A DNA stretch of 64,000 bases from JAOUEA01 sp963825685 (GCA_963825685.1 CAWGUD010000006.1:248001-312000), one strand, 5' to 3'. Positions 39,575-48,949 are shown, counted from the first letter of the stretch. Made by a program: numbers and translations. Notes: generated by a model not told the origin, from the sequence alone.

Positions 39575-39580
39575 GCCCGC

Positions 39581-40517
39581 GTGACCCGCTACGACGACAT
39601 CCTGCAGGCGATCGGGAACACGCCGCTCGTCGGCATGCCCCGCATGTCGCCCACGCCCGGCGTGCGCCTGTGGGCCAAGCTCGAGGGGGCGAACCCCACG
39701 GGTTCCACGAAGGACCGCATCGCGCTGAAGATGGTCGAGGCGGCCGAGGCGTCGGGGGAGCTCACGCCCGAGAAGACGATCCTGGAGCCGACGTCGGGGA
39801 ACACGGGCATCGCGCTCGCGATGGTGGCCGCGCGCAAGGGTTACCGGCTCACGGTCGTGATCCCCGACAACGCGAGCGAGGAACGCATCGGCCTGCTGCG
39901 CCTCTTCGGCGCCGAGATCGTGTTCAGCGACGGCGACAAGGGGACGAACGGCTCGATCGAGGTCGCGCGCGCGCTCGCGCAGGGACGAGAAGTACTACAT
40001 GCCGTTCCAGTACGGGAACCCCGCCAACCCGCTCGCCCACCAGGAGGGCACGGCGCAGGAGATCATCCGCGACCTGCCCGAGGTGACGCACTTCGTCGGC
40101 GGCATGGGCACCGGCGGCACGCTCACCGGCGTCGGCCGTGGACTGCACGCCCACGATCCCGACGTGAAGATCGTGGCGGCCGAGCCCGAGCTCGGCGACC
40201 TGGTCTACGGCCTGCGCTCGCTCGACGCGGGCTTCATCCCGCCGATCTTCGATCCGAGCGAGATCGACCGGAAGTTCCTCGTCGACTCGTCGGCGTCGCT
40301 GCGCACGAACCGCGAGCTCACGTCGAAAGAGGGCATCTTCGCCGGCATCTCCAGCGGCGCGGTCGTCTACGTCGCCCAACGCATCGCGAGCGAGATCGAC
40401 GAGGGCGACATCGTGTGCCTGCTGCCCGACGGCGGCTGGAAGTACCTGTCGACGGAGGCCTGGGCCGAGGACCTCGCGACGGCCGAGAAGGGCGTCGCGG
40501 AGTCGCTGTGGTGGTGA
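39581..40517 (+). CDS. cysM: CysM, CysO-dependent O-phosphoserine sulfhydrylase, one frame break
   Basis: 311 residues after correction. It opens TRYDDILQAIGNTPLVGMPR; GSTKDR holds the PLP lysine (Lys44); EPTSGNTGIALAM, GGMGTGGTLTG (phosphate loop) and FAGISSGAVVYVA follow, and it ends GWKYLSTEAW...LWW. These features, including the C-terminal motif, are those of M. tuberculosis CysM, which joins O-phosphoserine with CysO-thiocarboxylate; Mec then frees cysteine. One surplus G near 39985 (cagggacgag for caggacgag) breaks the frame. murI follows 34 bases later. Confidence 0.93.
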
Positions 40518-40551
40518 GCGCTCGCATCGCCGGCGTCAGGGGTCCGGGCGC

Positions 40552-41379
40552 ATGAGCGACCCGCGTCCGATCGGCGTCTTCGACTCCGGGGTGGGCGGCC
40601 TCACGGTCGTGCGCGCGATCATGGACCAGCTGCCGCACGAGCCGATCCTCTACGTCGGCGACACCGCCCGGTTCCCGTACGGGCCGAAGCCGGTCGAGCA
40701 GATCCGCCGCTACGCCCTCGAGATCGCCGACCTCCTCGTGCACCGCGACGTGAAGATGCTCGTGGTCGCGTGCAACTCGATCGAGGTGAGCGCGATCGAC
40801 CACATCGCCGAGCGGGCGGGCATCCCGGTCGTGGGCGTGATCGATCCGGGCGCGCGCACCGCCGTGCACGTCACGAGGAACGGACGCGTCGGTCTGATCG
40901 GCACCGAGGCGACCGTCGCGAGCGGCGCGTACGACCGTGCCGTGGCCGCGACGGGGGCGCCGGTCACGCTCAGCTCGCGGGCCTGTCCGGTGTTCGTGGA
41001 GCACGTCGAGCGGGGCGACACGACCAGCGACGAGCTACGGAGGGCCGCGCGGGGGTATCTTTCTCCGCTGATGGCCGACGGCATCGACACGCTGATCATG
41101 GGCTGCACCCACTACCCGCTGCTCTCGGGCCTGCTCCAGCTCGAGCTCGGGCCCGACGTCGTGCTCGTGTCCTCGGCCGAGGAGACCGCCAAGGACGTGT
41201 ACGCGACGCTCGTGGCCGAGCGCCTCCTGCGCGACGAGGGCGGCCGCGCCGAGCACGAGTTCCTCTCCACGGGCGACCCCGAGGCGTTCGAGCGCGTCGC
41301 CGGCGTCTTCCTCGGGCCGGAGCTCACCGAGGTGGGAGCCGCGCGGGCCGTGCCCGTCGGAGGTGGCTCGTGGAACTGA
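40552..41379 (+). CDS. murI: Glutamate racemase
   Basis: 275 residues. It opens PIGVFDSGVGGLTVV; the two catalytic cysteines lie in VVACNS (Cys74) and GCTHYP (near 186), with YVGDTARFPYG binding glutamate. It makes D-glutamate for peptidoglycan in the cytoplasm. As in mycobacteria it is next to the MBL, rph and rdgB genes; its end overlaps the next gene by 10 bases. Confidence 0.95.
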   Translation: MSDPRPIGVFDSGVGGLTVVRAIMDQLPHEPILYVGDTARFPYGPKPVEQIRRYALEIADLLVHRDVKMLVVACNSIEVSAIDHIAERAGIPVVGVIDPGARTAVHVTRNGRVGLIGTEATVASGAYDRAVAATGAPVTLSSRACPVFVEHVERGDTTSDELRRAARGYLSPLMADGIDTLIMGCTHYPLLSGLLQLELGPDVVLVSSAEETAKDVYATLVAERLLRDEGGRAEHEFLSTGDPEAFERVAGVFLGPELTEVGAARAVPVGGGSWN

Positions 41380-42122
41380 CCGTGCTCGGCTCCGCGGGAA
41401 CGTGGCCCGGCGCCGGCGGCGCGACGTGCGGTCATCTGTTGAGCCACGAGGGCACGCACATCTGGCTCGACGCCGGCACCGGCACGTTCGCGCGGCTGCA
41501 GGAGTTCATCGGCATCGACGAGATCGCGGCGATCGTGGTCACCCACGGGCACACCGACCACTTCATCGACGTGATCCCGGCGTTCTACGCGCGGCACTAC
41601 GGGGGCATGGGGGCGCCCAACCTGCCCTTCTACTCGCCCGACGGGTTCGTCGAGGGCATGAGCGTGCTCACGAGCGAGAACGGCCGCAACGTGATGGCCG
41701 AGGCGTACGACTTCCGCACCGTGCGCGGCGGCGACGTCTTCGACATCGGGCCGCTCCACGTCACGACCTACGAGATGACCCACATCGGCGTGAACGCTGT
41801 CGGCTACCGCATCGAGGCCGGGGGAGCCGTGCTCGCCTACACCGGGGACTCCGGTCCGTGCGACGAGGTGATCGAGATGGCGCGCGACGCCGACCTGTTC
41901 GTGGCCGAGGCCACCTACCAGGACGCCTCGAGCAAGGCGTTCTTCCACATGAGCGCGACCCAGGCGGCGGAGCACGCGAAGGCGGCGGGGGCGAAGCGGC
42001 TGATGCTCACGCACATCCTGCCGACGCTCGACCGCGAGGTCTCTCGGGACGAGGCCGCCGTCGCGTTCGACGGCGTGATCGACCTCGCCGAGGACGGCAC
42101 GACCATCGAGATCGCGCCGTGA
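41370..42122 (+). CDS. MBL-fold hydrolase, Rv1339-like
   Basis: 250 residues. LTVLGSAGTWPGAGGATCGHLLSHEGTHIWLDAGTG, then the zinc motif THGHTDH and later TGDSGPCDE and HMSATQAAEHAKAAG. The sequence type and position (murI - here - rph - rdgB) match M. tuberculosis Rv1339, reported as a cyclic-nucleotide phosphodiesterase related to RNase Z-like proteins. The GTG at 41370 lies inside the end of murI, preceded by AGGTGG. Confidence 0.85.
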   Translation: MELTVLGSAGTWPGAGGATCGHLLSHEGTHIWLDAGTGTFARLQEFIGIDEIAAIVVTHGHTDHFIDVIPAFYARHYGGMGAPNLPFYSPDGFVEGMSVLTSENGRNVMAEAYDFRTVRGGDVFDIGPLHVTTYEMTHIGVNAVGYRIEAGGAVLAYTGDSGPCDEVIEMARDADLFVAEATYQDASSKAFFHMSATQAAEHAKAAGAKRLMLTHILPTLDREVSRDEAAVAFDGVIDLAEDGTTIEIAP

Positions 42123-42144
42123 TGACGACGACGGAGATCGGGCC

Positions 42145-42864
42145 ATGACGCGCCCCGACGGCCGGGCGGCCGACGAGCTGCGCCCCGTGGCCTGGGAGCT
42201 CGGGTTCCAGGAGTGGGCGGCGGGCTCGGTGCTGTTCTCGATGGGCAAGACCCGGGTGCTCGTCGCGGCCAGCGTCTCCGACGACGCGCCCCGGTGGCTG
42301 AAGGGCACCGGAAGCGGGTGGGTGACGGGGGAGTACTCGATGCTGCCGGCGTCGACCTCCGAGCGCTCGAGCCGCGAGGTGAACCGCGGTCGGCCGGGCG
42401 GGCGCACCCAGGAGATCCAGCGTCTGATCGGTCGGTCGCTCCGCAGCGTCACCGACCTCTCGCGGCTCGGTGAGCGCACGATCACGATCGACTGCGACGT
42501 GCTGCAGGCCGATGCGGGAACCCGCACGGCGTCGATCACCGGGGGCTACATCGCGCTCGCGATCGCCCTGCGCGGGCTCGTGGCCGAGGGCACGGTGCCC
42601 GACGACCTGCTCGCCGACAGCGTGGCGGCGGTGAGCGTGGGCATCGTCGACGGCGAGCCTCGCCTCGACCTCTGCTACGAGGAGGACGCGGGCGCCGAGG
42701 TCGACTTCAACGTCGTGATGACGGGCAGCGGCGACTTCGTCGAGGTGCAGGGCACCGCCGAGGGCACGCCGTTCTCGCGCGACGATCTCGGCGCGATGCT
42801 CGACCTGGCCGCGGCCGGTGTGACGCAGCTCACCGAGCTGCAGCATCGCGCGCTCGCCGGCTGA
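42145..42864 (+). CDS. rph: Ribonuclease PH
   Basis: 239 residues covering the whole family: FSMGKTRVLVAASVSDDAPRWLKGTGSGWVTGEYSMLPAST, RTQEIQRLIGRSLR (phosphate-binding Arg), TITIDCDVLQADAGTRTASITGGYIAL and FNVVMTGSGDFVEVQGTAEG. It removes nucleotides 3' of tRNA CCA by phosphorolysis. It sits between the MBL gene and rdgB in the conserved order. Confidence 0.96.
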   Translation: MTRPDGRAADELRPVAWELGFQEWAAGSVLFSMGKTRVLVAASVSDDAPRWLKGTGSGWVTGEYSMLPASTSERSSREVNRGRPGGRTQEIQRLIGRSLRSVTDLSRLGERTITIDCDVLQADAGTRTASITGGYIALAIALRGLVAEGTVPDDLLADSVAAVSVGIVDGEPRLDLCYEEDAGAEVDFNVVMTGSGDFVEVQGTAEGTPFSRDDLGAMLDLAAAGVTQLTELQHRALAG

Positions 42865-42874
42865 GGCGTCGGTC

Positions 42875-43480
42875 ATGGCGTTCCCCGATCGACTCGCGAT
42901 CGCCTCGCGCAACACCCACAAGCTGCGGGAGCTCGGTCGCATCTGCGCGCAGTGGCCGGTCGACTGGGTCACGGTCGAGAACCACGACCCGGCGGCGTTC
43001 CCCGACGTCGAGGAGACCGGCGACACCTACCTCGAGAACGCTCTCTTGAAGGCGACCGAGGTCGCGGCCGCGCTCGGCGTCGCCGCGATCGCCGACGACT
43101 CCGGCATCGAGGTCGACGCGCTCGGCGGCGGCCCCGGTCATCGCTCGGCTCGCTACGCCGGCGAGCAGGCCACCGACGAGCAGAACCTCGATGCGCTCCT
43201 GCGGGCGGTGCGGGGGGTGCCGTCGGGAGGTCGCACCGCCCGGTACCGATGCGTCGCGGCGATCGCGTGGCCCGACGGCCGCTCGCTGCACGCCGAGGGG
43301 GTGTGCGAGGGCGCGCTCGTCTCGAAGCGGCGAGGGGTGCGCGGGTTCGGCTACGACCCGGTCTTCGTGCCCGCCGGCTGGGACGAGACGATGGCCGAGC
43401 TGACCGACGCCCAGAAGGACCGGATCAGCCACCGCGGACGGGCGTTCCGCGCGCTCGCCGAGCTGCTCGCCGAGGCCTGA
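42875..43480 (+). CDS. rdgB: dITP/XTP pyrophosphatase (HAM1/RdgB)
   Basis: 201 residues. ASRNTHKLRELGRI, EETGDTYLENALLKA, AIADDSGIEVDALGGGPGHRSARYAG, GFGYDPVFVP and ISHRGRAFRAL are the family motifs for base recognition and metal binding. It hydrolyses deaminated purine nucleotides to keep them out of DNA and RNA. It is the last gene of the conserved block, 10 bases after rph. Confidence 0.95.
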   Translation: MAFPDRLAIASRNTHKLRELGRICAQWPVDWVTVENHDPAAFPDVEETGDTYLENALLKATEVAAALGVAAIADDSGIEVDALGGGPGHRSARYAGEQATDEQNLDALLRAVRGVPSGGRTARYRCVAAIAWPDGRSLHAEGVCEGALVSKRRGVRGFGYDPVFVPAGWDETMAELTDAQKDRISHRGRAFRALAELLAEA

Positions 43481-43546
43481 GAGCACCCCACCGCAAGAGG
43501 CCGTACCCGACTCAAGGTACCGACCTCGTCTGTCGAGTCTTCTGAC

Positions 43547-44716
43547 GTGGACACAACCGTCGATCAGCCGTCGGTGGACCGTCGCGTGCTGCGCAGCACC
43601 CGGGGATTCTTCGACGGCAAGTCCCCGCTGCTCGTGGCCGTGCTCGGCCTCGCGTTCATCGCGGTCGTGAGCGTGCTCGACTACCTCACCGGCCCCGAGC
43701 TCTCGCTCTCGTTGCTCTACCTCATGCCGATCGGGCTCGTGACGTGGAACCTCGGCCGCCGCTGGGGCGCGGCGGCCGTCGTGGTCTCCACGGTCGCCGC
43801 CCTCGTGAGCGACGTGCTGTCGTCGCCGTCGACCAGCACCACCGACCCGGTTCCCTACTGGAACGGCATCGTGCGGTTCGCGGTCTTCCTCGCGGCCGCG
43901 ATGCTGCTCGACACCTTGCGGTCGATCATCGACGCCCAGTGGGGCCTCGTCGACGAGGAGGCCGGGCGCTCGAGCGACCTGCGCGAGATGAACGACGTGA
44001 AGGACACGCTGCTGCACGCCGTCTCGCACGACCTCAAGGGACCGCTCGCCGGCATCCTCGGGGCGATGCAGACGATCCGCCGCGACGACGAGCTGCATCT
44101 CACCGCCGACGAGCGCGAGGCGCTGTACGAGGTGATCGAGCACAGCGGGCGCAAGATGAACCGCCTGATCGACGACCTGCTCGACCTCGACCGCATCGAC
44201 CGGGGGAAGGTGCACCCGCAGCGCCGTCCGACCGACGTGGGGGAGCTCGCGCGCCGCGTCGTCTCCGACACGGCCCAGCTCGACGACCACCCCGTCCGCG
44301 TGCGAGCCGACGCCGTGATGGTCGAGGTCGACCCGAGCAAGGTCGAGCGCGTGATCGAGAACCTGCTCGTGAACGCGGCCCGCTACACGCCGCCGGGCAC
44401 CGCGGTGCTCGTGCAGATCACCGCCCGCCCCGACGGCATCGACCTCGTGGTCGAGGACGACGGCCCGGGCATCCCCGACGAGCTCAAGGACGTGCTCTTC
44501 GAACCGTTCCGTCAGGGCGAGGACTCGAGCGGGCGCGGCATGGGCATCGGCCTCTCGCTCGTGCAGCGGTTCGCCGAGCTGCACGGGGGCTCCGCCCGGA
44601 TCGAGGACGCCGCGACCGGCGGCGCACGGTTCGTGGTCGAGCTGCCGGGCGCTGTCACGCCGCTCGGCAAGGCGACCGACGGCCTGGTGGCGGAACCGCA
44701 GCTCCACGCCGTCTGA
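43547..44716 (+). CDS. Orphan sensor histidine kinase
   Basis: 389 residues. Four or so N-terminal helices (about 27-120, MASE-like with short loops, so it probably senses within the membrane), then the H-box LLHAVSHDLKGPLAGI (His161), N-box ENLLVNAARYTPPG, G1 DDGPGIPDEL and G2 GRGMGIGLSLV. It autophosphorylates and would pass phosphate to a response regulator, but none is adjacent on either side. GTG start at 43547. Confidence 0.88.
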   Translation: MDTTVDQPSVDRRVLRSTRGFFDGKSPLLVAVLGLAFIAVVSVLDYLTGPELSLSLLYLMPIGLVTWNLGRRWGAAAVVVSTVAALVSDVLSSPSTSTTDPVPYWNGIVRFAVFLAAAMLLDTLRSIIDAQWGLVDEEAGRSSDLREMNDVKDTLLHAVSHDLKGPLAGILGAMQTIRRDDELHLTADEREALYEVIEHSGRKMNRLIDDLLDLDRIDRGKVHPQRRPTDVGELARRVVSDTAQLDDHPVRVRADAVMVEVDPSKVERVIENLLVNAARYTPPGTAVLVQITARPDGIDLVVEDDGPGIPDELKDVLFEPFRQGEDSSGRGMGIGLSLVQRFAELHGGSARIEDAATGGARFVVELPGAVTPLGKATDGLVAEPQLHAV

Positions 44717-44719
44717 CGA

Positions 44720-45796
44720 TCACGGCGCGCCGATCGGACGGAGCATCGCCGGTGCGACGTCGCGCCACGCATCGCCGGAGAGCAAGCCGCGGTGATGGAA
44801 GAAGACGGCGCGGGCGACCGCCCGGAACCTCGGACTCTCGAGCGCCCGGTCGAGCAACGCGTTCGGCGGGTGGACGTCCATCGCGGCCCGCATCGGGCGC
44901 TTCCAGGCGAACGTGGGGTAGGCGTCGCGCAGGACGCGGTCGGGGGAAGGGCCGCCGTCGAGCAGGTGGCTCGCGATCGCGAGCGCCGCCAGGCGACCCG
45001 ACCGCATCGCGGTATGGATACCGCCGGCGGTCAGGGGCGACACGAGCCCGGCCGCGTCGCCCACCAGCACGGTGTCCGGGGTCGCGAACGGTCGAACGGT
45101 GCCCCCGACCGGGATCAGCCCGCCGCGCGTGGCCACGCGTCTCGCCGGTGCGAGGTCGACGACCGAGCGCACGCGCTCGATGAACCGATCGAGGTCGGGC
45201 TTCGCGGGCAGGCGGGTGGCGAGTCCGACCTGCGTGACGCCCACACCCGGCACGACCCAGCCGATGTAGCCGGGCGCGAGGTCCGAATCCAGGAACACGT
45301 GCAGCCGCGTCTCCATCTCGACGGGCCCTTCGAACTCAGCCTCGATGCCGGCGAGGAAGCGCCGGTTCACGCCGAGCCCGGCGGAGCGCGCGACCCTGGA
45401 ACGCGGTCCGTCGGCACCGACCAGGATGCGACCGGTGCGCATCGTCGCCCAGAACGACCTGCCGTACCGGATCTCGGCGCCGGCCGCCTCGGCCCGCGCC
45501 GCCATCGAGCGCAGCAGCGCAGGCGTATCGGTCGCGAGGAAGAAGTAGCCGGGCGCATCCAGGTCGACCCACCGCAGCGACGGACCGTAGAGCCGCACGC
45601 CGTGGATCCGTCGGACGAGCTCCTTCGGGAACTCCTCGTCCTCGTCGGCCTCCTTCACGAGCAGGCCGGTCGTGCGCACCGCCTCACCCGCGTCGCGCTT
45701 GCGATCCCAGACGATCGTGCGAAGGCCGCGCGACGCGCTCGCCCGCGCACACGAGAGCCCCGCGAAGCTCGCTCCTACGATCTCGACGTCGGCCAC
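44720..45796 (-). CDS. FAD-dependent oxidoreductase (geranylgeranyl-reductase-like)
   Basis: 358 residues of the PHBH/GGR flavoprotein fold. The N-terminal IVGASFAGLSCARASASRG is a GxGxxG-like FAD site; ILVGADGPRSRVARSAG follows, and VLVGDAAGLVSPLTAGGIHTAMRSGRLAA is the second FAD motif. It probably reduces isoprenoid or hydroxylates an aromatic compound. The GTG at 45796 comes seven bases after CAGGCT on the minus strand and directly before the nucleotide motif; longer in-frame starts add no plausible sequence. It converges on the histidine kinase gene, 3 bases apart. Confidence 0.82.
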   Translation of the reverse strand: MADVEIVGASFAGLSCARASASRGLRTIVWDRKRDAGEAVRTTGLLVKEADEDEEFPKELVRRIHGVRLYGPSLRWVDLDAPGYFFLATDTPALLRSMAARAEAAGAEIRYGRSFWATMRTGRILVGADGPRSRVARSAGLGVNRRFLAGIEAEFEGPVEMETRLHVFLDSDLAPGYIGWVVPGVGVTQVGLATRLPAKPDLDRFIERVRSVVDLAPARRVATRGGLIPVGGTVRPFATPDTVLVGDAAGLVSPLTAGGIHTAMRSGRLAALAIASHLLDGGPSPDRVLRDAYPTFAWKRPMRAAMDVHPPNALLDRALESPRFRAVARAVFFHHRGLLSGDAWRDVAPAMLRPIGAP

Positions 45797-45803
45797 GCGG
45801 CCG

Positions 45804-45809
45804 AGCCTG
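45804..45809 (-). promoter_or_regulatory. Leaderless-type -10 box
   Basis: CAGGCT on the minus strand, seven bases before the GTG at 45796. Confidence 0.4.
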
Positions 45810-45887
45810 ACCGCTGAGACCGTGCGATGGAACCCGCATCGCCAGAACGCCACGCATCCGACACGGTTCCGCGACGAGGCTCAGTGC

Positions 45888-46292
45888 TCAGGTGACCGGC
45901 GTGAGGATCATGACCGGGATCCTGCGCTCGGTCTTCGTCTCGTACTCCGCGAAGGCCGGATTCGCGGACGTGATCATCGCCCAGAGGCGCTCGCGCTCCT
46001 GCTCGTCGGCGGGCCGCGCGGTCACCGCGAGCTCGTCGGTGCCGACCTCGATCGTCGCGTCGGGGTGGGCGAGCAGGTTGTGGTACCAGTCCGGGTTCGT
46101 CGGTGCGCCGCCCTTCGACGCCACGACCACGTAGTCGTCGCCGTCGCGGAAGTACGCGAGCGGATTCGTGCGTCCGCTGCCGGTCCTCGCTCCCCGGTGC
46201 GTGAGCAACAGCAGCGGTTGGCGCGCGAACGAGGCGACCTTGCCCTCGTTCGAGCGGAACTCGTCGATCACCTTGGCGTTCCAGTCGGACAT
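45888..46292 (-). CDS. Deazaflavin (F420)-dependent nitroreductase family protein
   Basis: 134 residues of the split-barrel DDN family: LLLLTHRGARTGSGRTNPLAYFRDGDDYVVVASKGGAPTNPDWYHNLLAHPDATIEVG is the full signature including the F420-phosphate-binding basic loop. Such proteins reduce quinones or nitro-compounds with F420H2. It supports an F420-producing actinobacterium. A GGGAG lies before the ATG on its strand. Confidence 0.87.
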   Translation of the reverse strand: MSDWNAKVIDEFRSNEGKVASFARQPLLLLTHRGARTGSGRTNPLAYFRDGDDYVVVASKGGAPTNPDWYHNLLAHPDATIEVGTDELAVTARPADEQERERLWAMITSANPAFAEYETKTERRIPVMILTPVT

Positions 46293-46472
46293 CGTGGACT
46301 CCCTCGGGTCGCTGCTCGCCTCAACACGGAACCCGCGCCCGATATGCCGGTGTCGATGGATGGTTCCGCGTCCTGCTGGGGGTGGGTGACGGTCAACGTC
46401 GTCGTGCTCGCGGGCGCCATCGCGATCAGCGTGGCGAGGTCCGCGTACGCCACGCCGCTGGGAGGCATGGTG

Positions 46473-46763
46473 CTAGTTGTTGAGCGCCTCCAGGATCGGC
46501 ATCCCGATCGCAAACAGGGCCAATCCCGTGTTGGCGACGAGTCTCGACCCAGCCGCTGGCGCACCGCTTCAAGACGGCTCGTAGCCCGAAGTAGGCACCA
46601 ACGGCGAAGGGGACTGCCAACACGTCGCCGATGACGGTTGCCTTCCAGACCTCCCAGTCACCGCGAGCTCCGAGATCGACATCCTGTCTCCGGCGATCAC
46701 GAACCCCACGATCGGCGCCGCGATCAGCCAGAGCAGGAAGTACAGCGATAGCCTCGAGTTCAC
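46473..46763 (-). pseudogene. Small membrane protein, two frame breaks
   Basis: Joined across frames it is about 96 residues: NSRLSLYFLLWLIAAPIVGFVIAGDRMS, then RGDWEVWKATVIGDVLAVPFAVGAYFGLRAVLKRCASGWVE, then LVANTGLALFAIGMPILEALNN and a stop. Three helices, no family recognised. The frame changes near 46660 (one base missing) and 46515 (one extra). The GTG start is preceded by AGGGA. Whether it is a real decaying gene or miscalled sequence cannot be decided here. Confidence 0.5.
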
Positions 46764-47012
46764 GAGTCCCTGGCCGTGGACCGCTTGCCCTTGTCGGCGC
46801 CCCTGTCCCAACGTCGAACCGCACTCATCGTTGTCCCTTCCGCAATCTCGCTTCTCGTACCAGTCAAGCACCGGGTCGGCGCCGCAAGGCCGACGATGGA
46901 CCCGCAATCGGGGGACCAGGTCACGGCGCCGAGAGGACGGGAATCGGCAGCTAGACGGTAAGCGGCCCAAGGGCGTGCTGGGGGGAACAGGCTCCTAGAC
47001 CCACGACGGAGT

Positions 47013-47566
47013 GCTATCGCGTCTCGCCCCAGCCGAGGTCTGCAGGGACCAACGAGAAGACAACGCAATCGACGCGCCGGCCACCGATCTCCTCGTATGA
47101 CCGAAGAACGCCCTCCTGTCACGAAGCCGCTTCGCTTCGCTACCCGCTGGGATCGGTCGTTCGACGGCTCGATCGACACGGAGAGGCGAGTCATCCCCAA
47201 CTCCCCGAGCGCCCATCGGGAGATCAGTTGCACGGAGTGAGTGGCGAAGCCCTTTCCTCTAGCCTCGGGCAGGAGCCAGTACCCCACGCTCCCACGATGC
47301 GAGTCCGCGGGTCCACTTCCACCCATATGTGTCCTAGGCAGGCATCGTTCGGGTCACAGACGGAGAACGTTGCCCGGGTGCCCCGGGTCCAGCGCGTCCG
47401 GTTGAGTTCCAACAGCTCGCGTGCAGGATGCTCAGATGGGCCCATCCACCGGATGACGTCCGGGTCAACGATCCGCCGTTCGATCGCAGGCAAGTCCGTG
47501 CTCGCTGGCACTCGAAGTGCGACAAGCGCCATCGCTCAGGGGTGGATCGGGAACCGCGAGTTCCAC
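47013..47566 (-). pseudogene. GNAT acetyltransferase (RimJ-like), three frame breaks
   Basis: Joined across frames it is about 184 residues: LVALRVPASTDLPAIERRIVDPDVIRWMGPSEH opens like ribosomal-protein-type acetyltransferases; GYWLLPEARGKGFATHSVQLISRWAL carries the acetyl-CoA loop (R-x-x-G-x-A form), LSVSIEPSNDRSQRVAKRSGF follows, and it ends FSLVPADLGWGETR. The frame changes near 47530, 47270 and 47110. The GTG at 47566 is six bases after TATCTT on the minus strand. Dense breaks in this and the neighbouring gene set the 46.4-47.6 kb stretch apart from the intact genes on either side. Confidence 0.6.
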
Positions 47567-47572
47567 AACGCC

Positions 47573-47578
47573 AAGATA
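47573..47578 (-). promoter_or_regulatory. Leaderless-type -10 box
   Basis: TATCTT on the minus strand, six bases before the GTG at 47566. Confidence 0.4.
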
Positions 47579-47683
47579 GACCGCCCGGCCTCGCGGGGAG
47601 TATGCGTATAGGTTCCGTCGTCGTGCTCACGTTGCGGTTCTCGCGGCCCTGCCCGGCCTGTTGAGGGACGGTGCGCCTCGATG

Positions 47684-47689
47684 TAGCGT
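47684..47689 (+). promoter_or_regulatory. Leaderless-type -10 box of the DinB gene
   Basis: TAGCGT, seven bases before the GTG at 47697; the same hexamer is used at 56237. Confidence 0.55.
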
Positions 47690-47696
47690 CGAAGCC

Positions 47697-48221
47697 GTGT
47701 CTGGCACCCCTGTCCTCCAGCCCTTCTATACGGGGTGGGCGGATCATCAACGACTCCTTCTCGCCGCGATCGCTGATCTCAGCCAGGACCAGCTCGCGCT
47801 CCGGACGGCTCCGGGGGAGATGGCGATCTGGCAGATCGCCAGCCACATGGCCGGGGGTCGGGCGTACTGGTTCCACGACATCCTCGGCGAGGGTGACCCG
47901 GCCGTCCGTGACATGTTCCGCGTCGCGAGCACGACCGTCCCCGATCTGCCCCTTGAGCACGCGGGGTGGGAGGATGACGAGAGCCATCCTCGCACGGCAA
48001 CCGAGATCGTCGACGCGTTCCACGAGACCTGGAGTGAGATCGAGGAATGCCTCGAGCGTTGGACGCCGGACGACCTCGCCGTCCAACTCCCTCAGGGTGC
48101 CTCAGGCCGCTTCACGACGCGCGGGTGGGTGGTCTGGCATCTCATCGAGCACGAGGCGCACCACGGAGGCGCGATCTCGCTCATCCTCGGGACCAACGGA
48201 CTGCCCGGCTTGGACATCTGA
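47697..48221 (+). CDS. DinB-family protein
   Basis: 174 residues of the four-helix DinB fold (thiol-transferase-like superfamily). Metal-ligand histidines appear in ASHMAGGRAYWFHD and in VVWHLIEHEAHHGGAISLILG near the C-terminus, the usual three-His arrangement. Members are metal-dependent, some bacillithiol- or mycothiol-linked; the substrate is unknown. GTG start fixed by the promoter box. Confidence 0.82.
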   Translation: MSGTPVLQPFYTGWADHQRLLLAAIADLSQDQLALRTAPGEMAIWQIASHMAGGRAYWFHDILGEGDPAVRDMFRVASTTVPDLPLEHAGWEDDESHPRTATEIVDAFHETWSEIEECLERWTPDDLAVQLPQGASGRFTTRGWVVWHLIEHEAHHGGAISLILGTNGLPGLDI

Positions 48222-48379
48222 GGCGCCCGAGTAATCGTTCCGCACCGACGAGCGCAGATCCACGTTGGGGAGCGTGCGGCGACGTCGGTCCGATCATCGA
48301 GGTCCAGGCGGCCCCTCCCGACGCCCGTGCACGGTGCCACCATGAAGGTGGAGGCGCTCCAAGGGAGGAGGGGACGACG

Positions 48380-48949
48380 ATGAGACTGACGTGGAGAGAT
48401 GGTGTCGCCGCTGTCTTCGCGGGTCTGATCGCGCTGATCGTGTTGGCGGTCACCGGGTCCTGGGGGTGGCCGCTGCTCGGTTCCTACAAGGCTGGGATCG
48501 TCGCAGTCGTGCTGCTGGCCGTGCCGATGTGCGTCATCGGCGGTTACGCCTTCTGGGACAGCGTGGCGTTCGAGCACCCGGTGCAGGCGATGCACGATCC
48601 GTACCTGGCTGCGGACATGCTGCTCGGTCCGGTGGCGATCGCCTTGGTCATCGGCGGACTGGTGGTCGGGACGCAGGCGTGGCTCGTGGCCTTGGCCGCC
48701 CTGATCGGCATCAAGTGGCTGATCGCGACGGCGCGCCATGCCGTCGAGACCTCGCCCAGGGTCCACCCTCGCACCGTCGGCCGTTCACTGACCTGCACGG
48801 GCGGCCGTGGGTCACGCCTTCCCAGGGTCGGTCGTCACCGCTCGGCCCGACGAGCCGCTGGCACGATGGCGAGTGGACGATGGAAGGAGGGAGTGGACGA
48901 TGATCTCGACGCTCACGAAGTGGGAGTACCTCGTCGTGCCGCTCGATGA
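48380..48949 (+). CDS. Membrane protein of unknown function
   Basis: 189 residues as read. Four helices in the first 125 residues (VAAVFAGLIALIVLAVTG, AGIVAVVLLAVPMCVIGGYAF, LLGPVAIALVIGGLVVGTQAW, LVALAALIGIKWLIATA). The last ~60 residues are Arg-rich and overlap the next gene and its ribosome-binding site, so the natural end is probably near 48791 with a frame error hiding it. GGGAGGAGGGG precedes the ATG. No family recognised. Confidence 0.6.
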   Translation: MRLTWRDGVAAVFAGLIALIVLAVTGSWGWPLLGSYKAGIVAVVLLAVPMCVIGGYAFWDSVAFEHPVQAMHDPYLAADMLLGPVAIALVIGGLVVGTQAWLVALAALIGIKWLIATARHAVETSPRVHPRTVGRSLTCTGGRGSRLPRVGRHRSARRAAGTMASGRWKEGVDDDLDAHEVGVPRRAAR

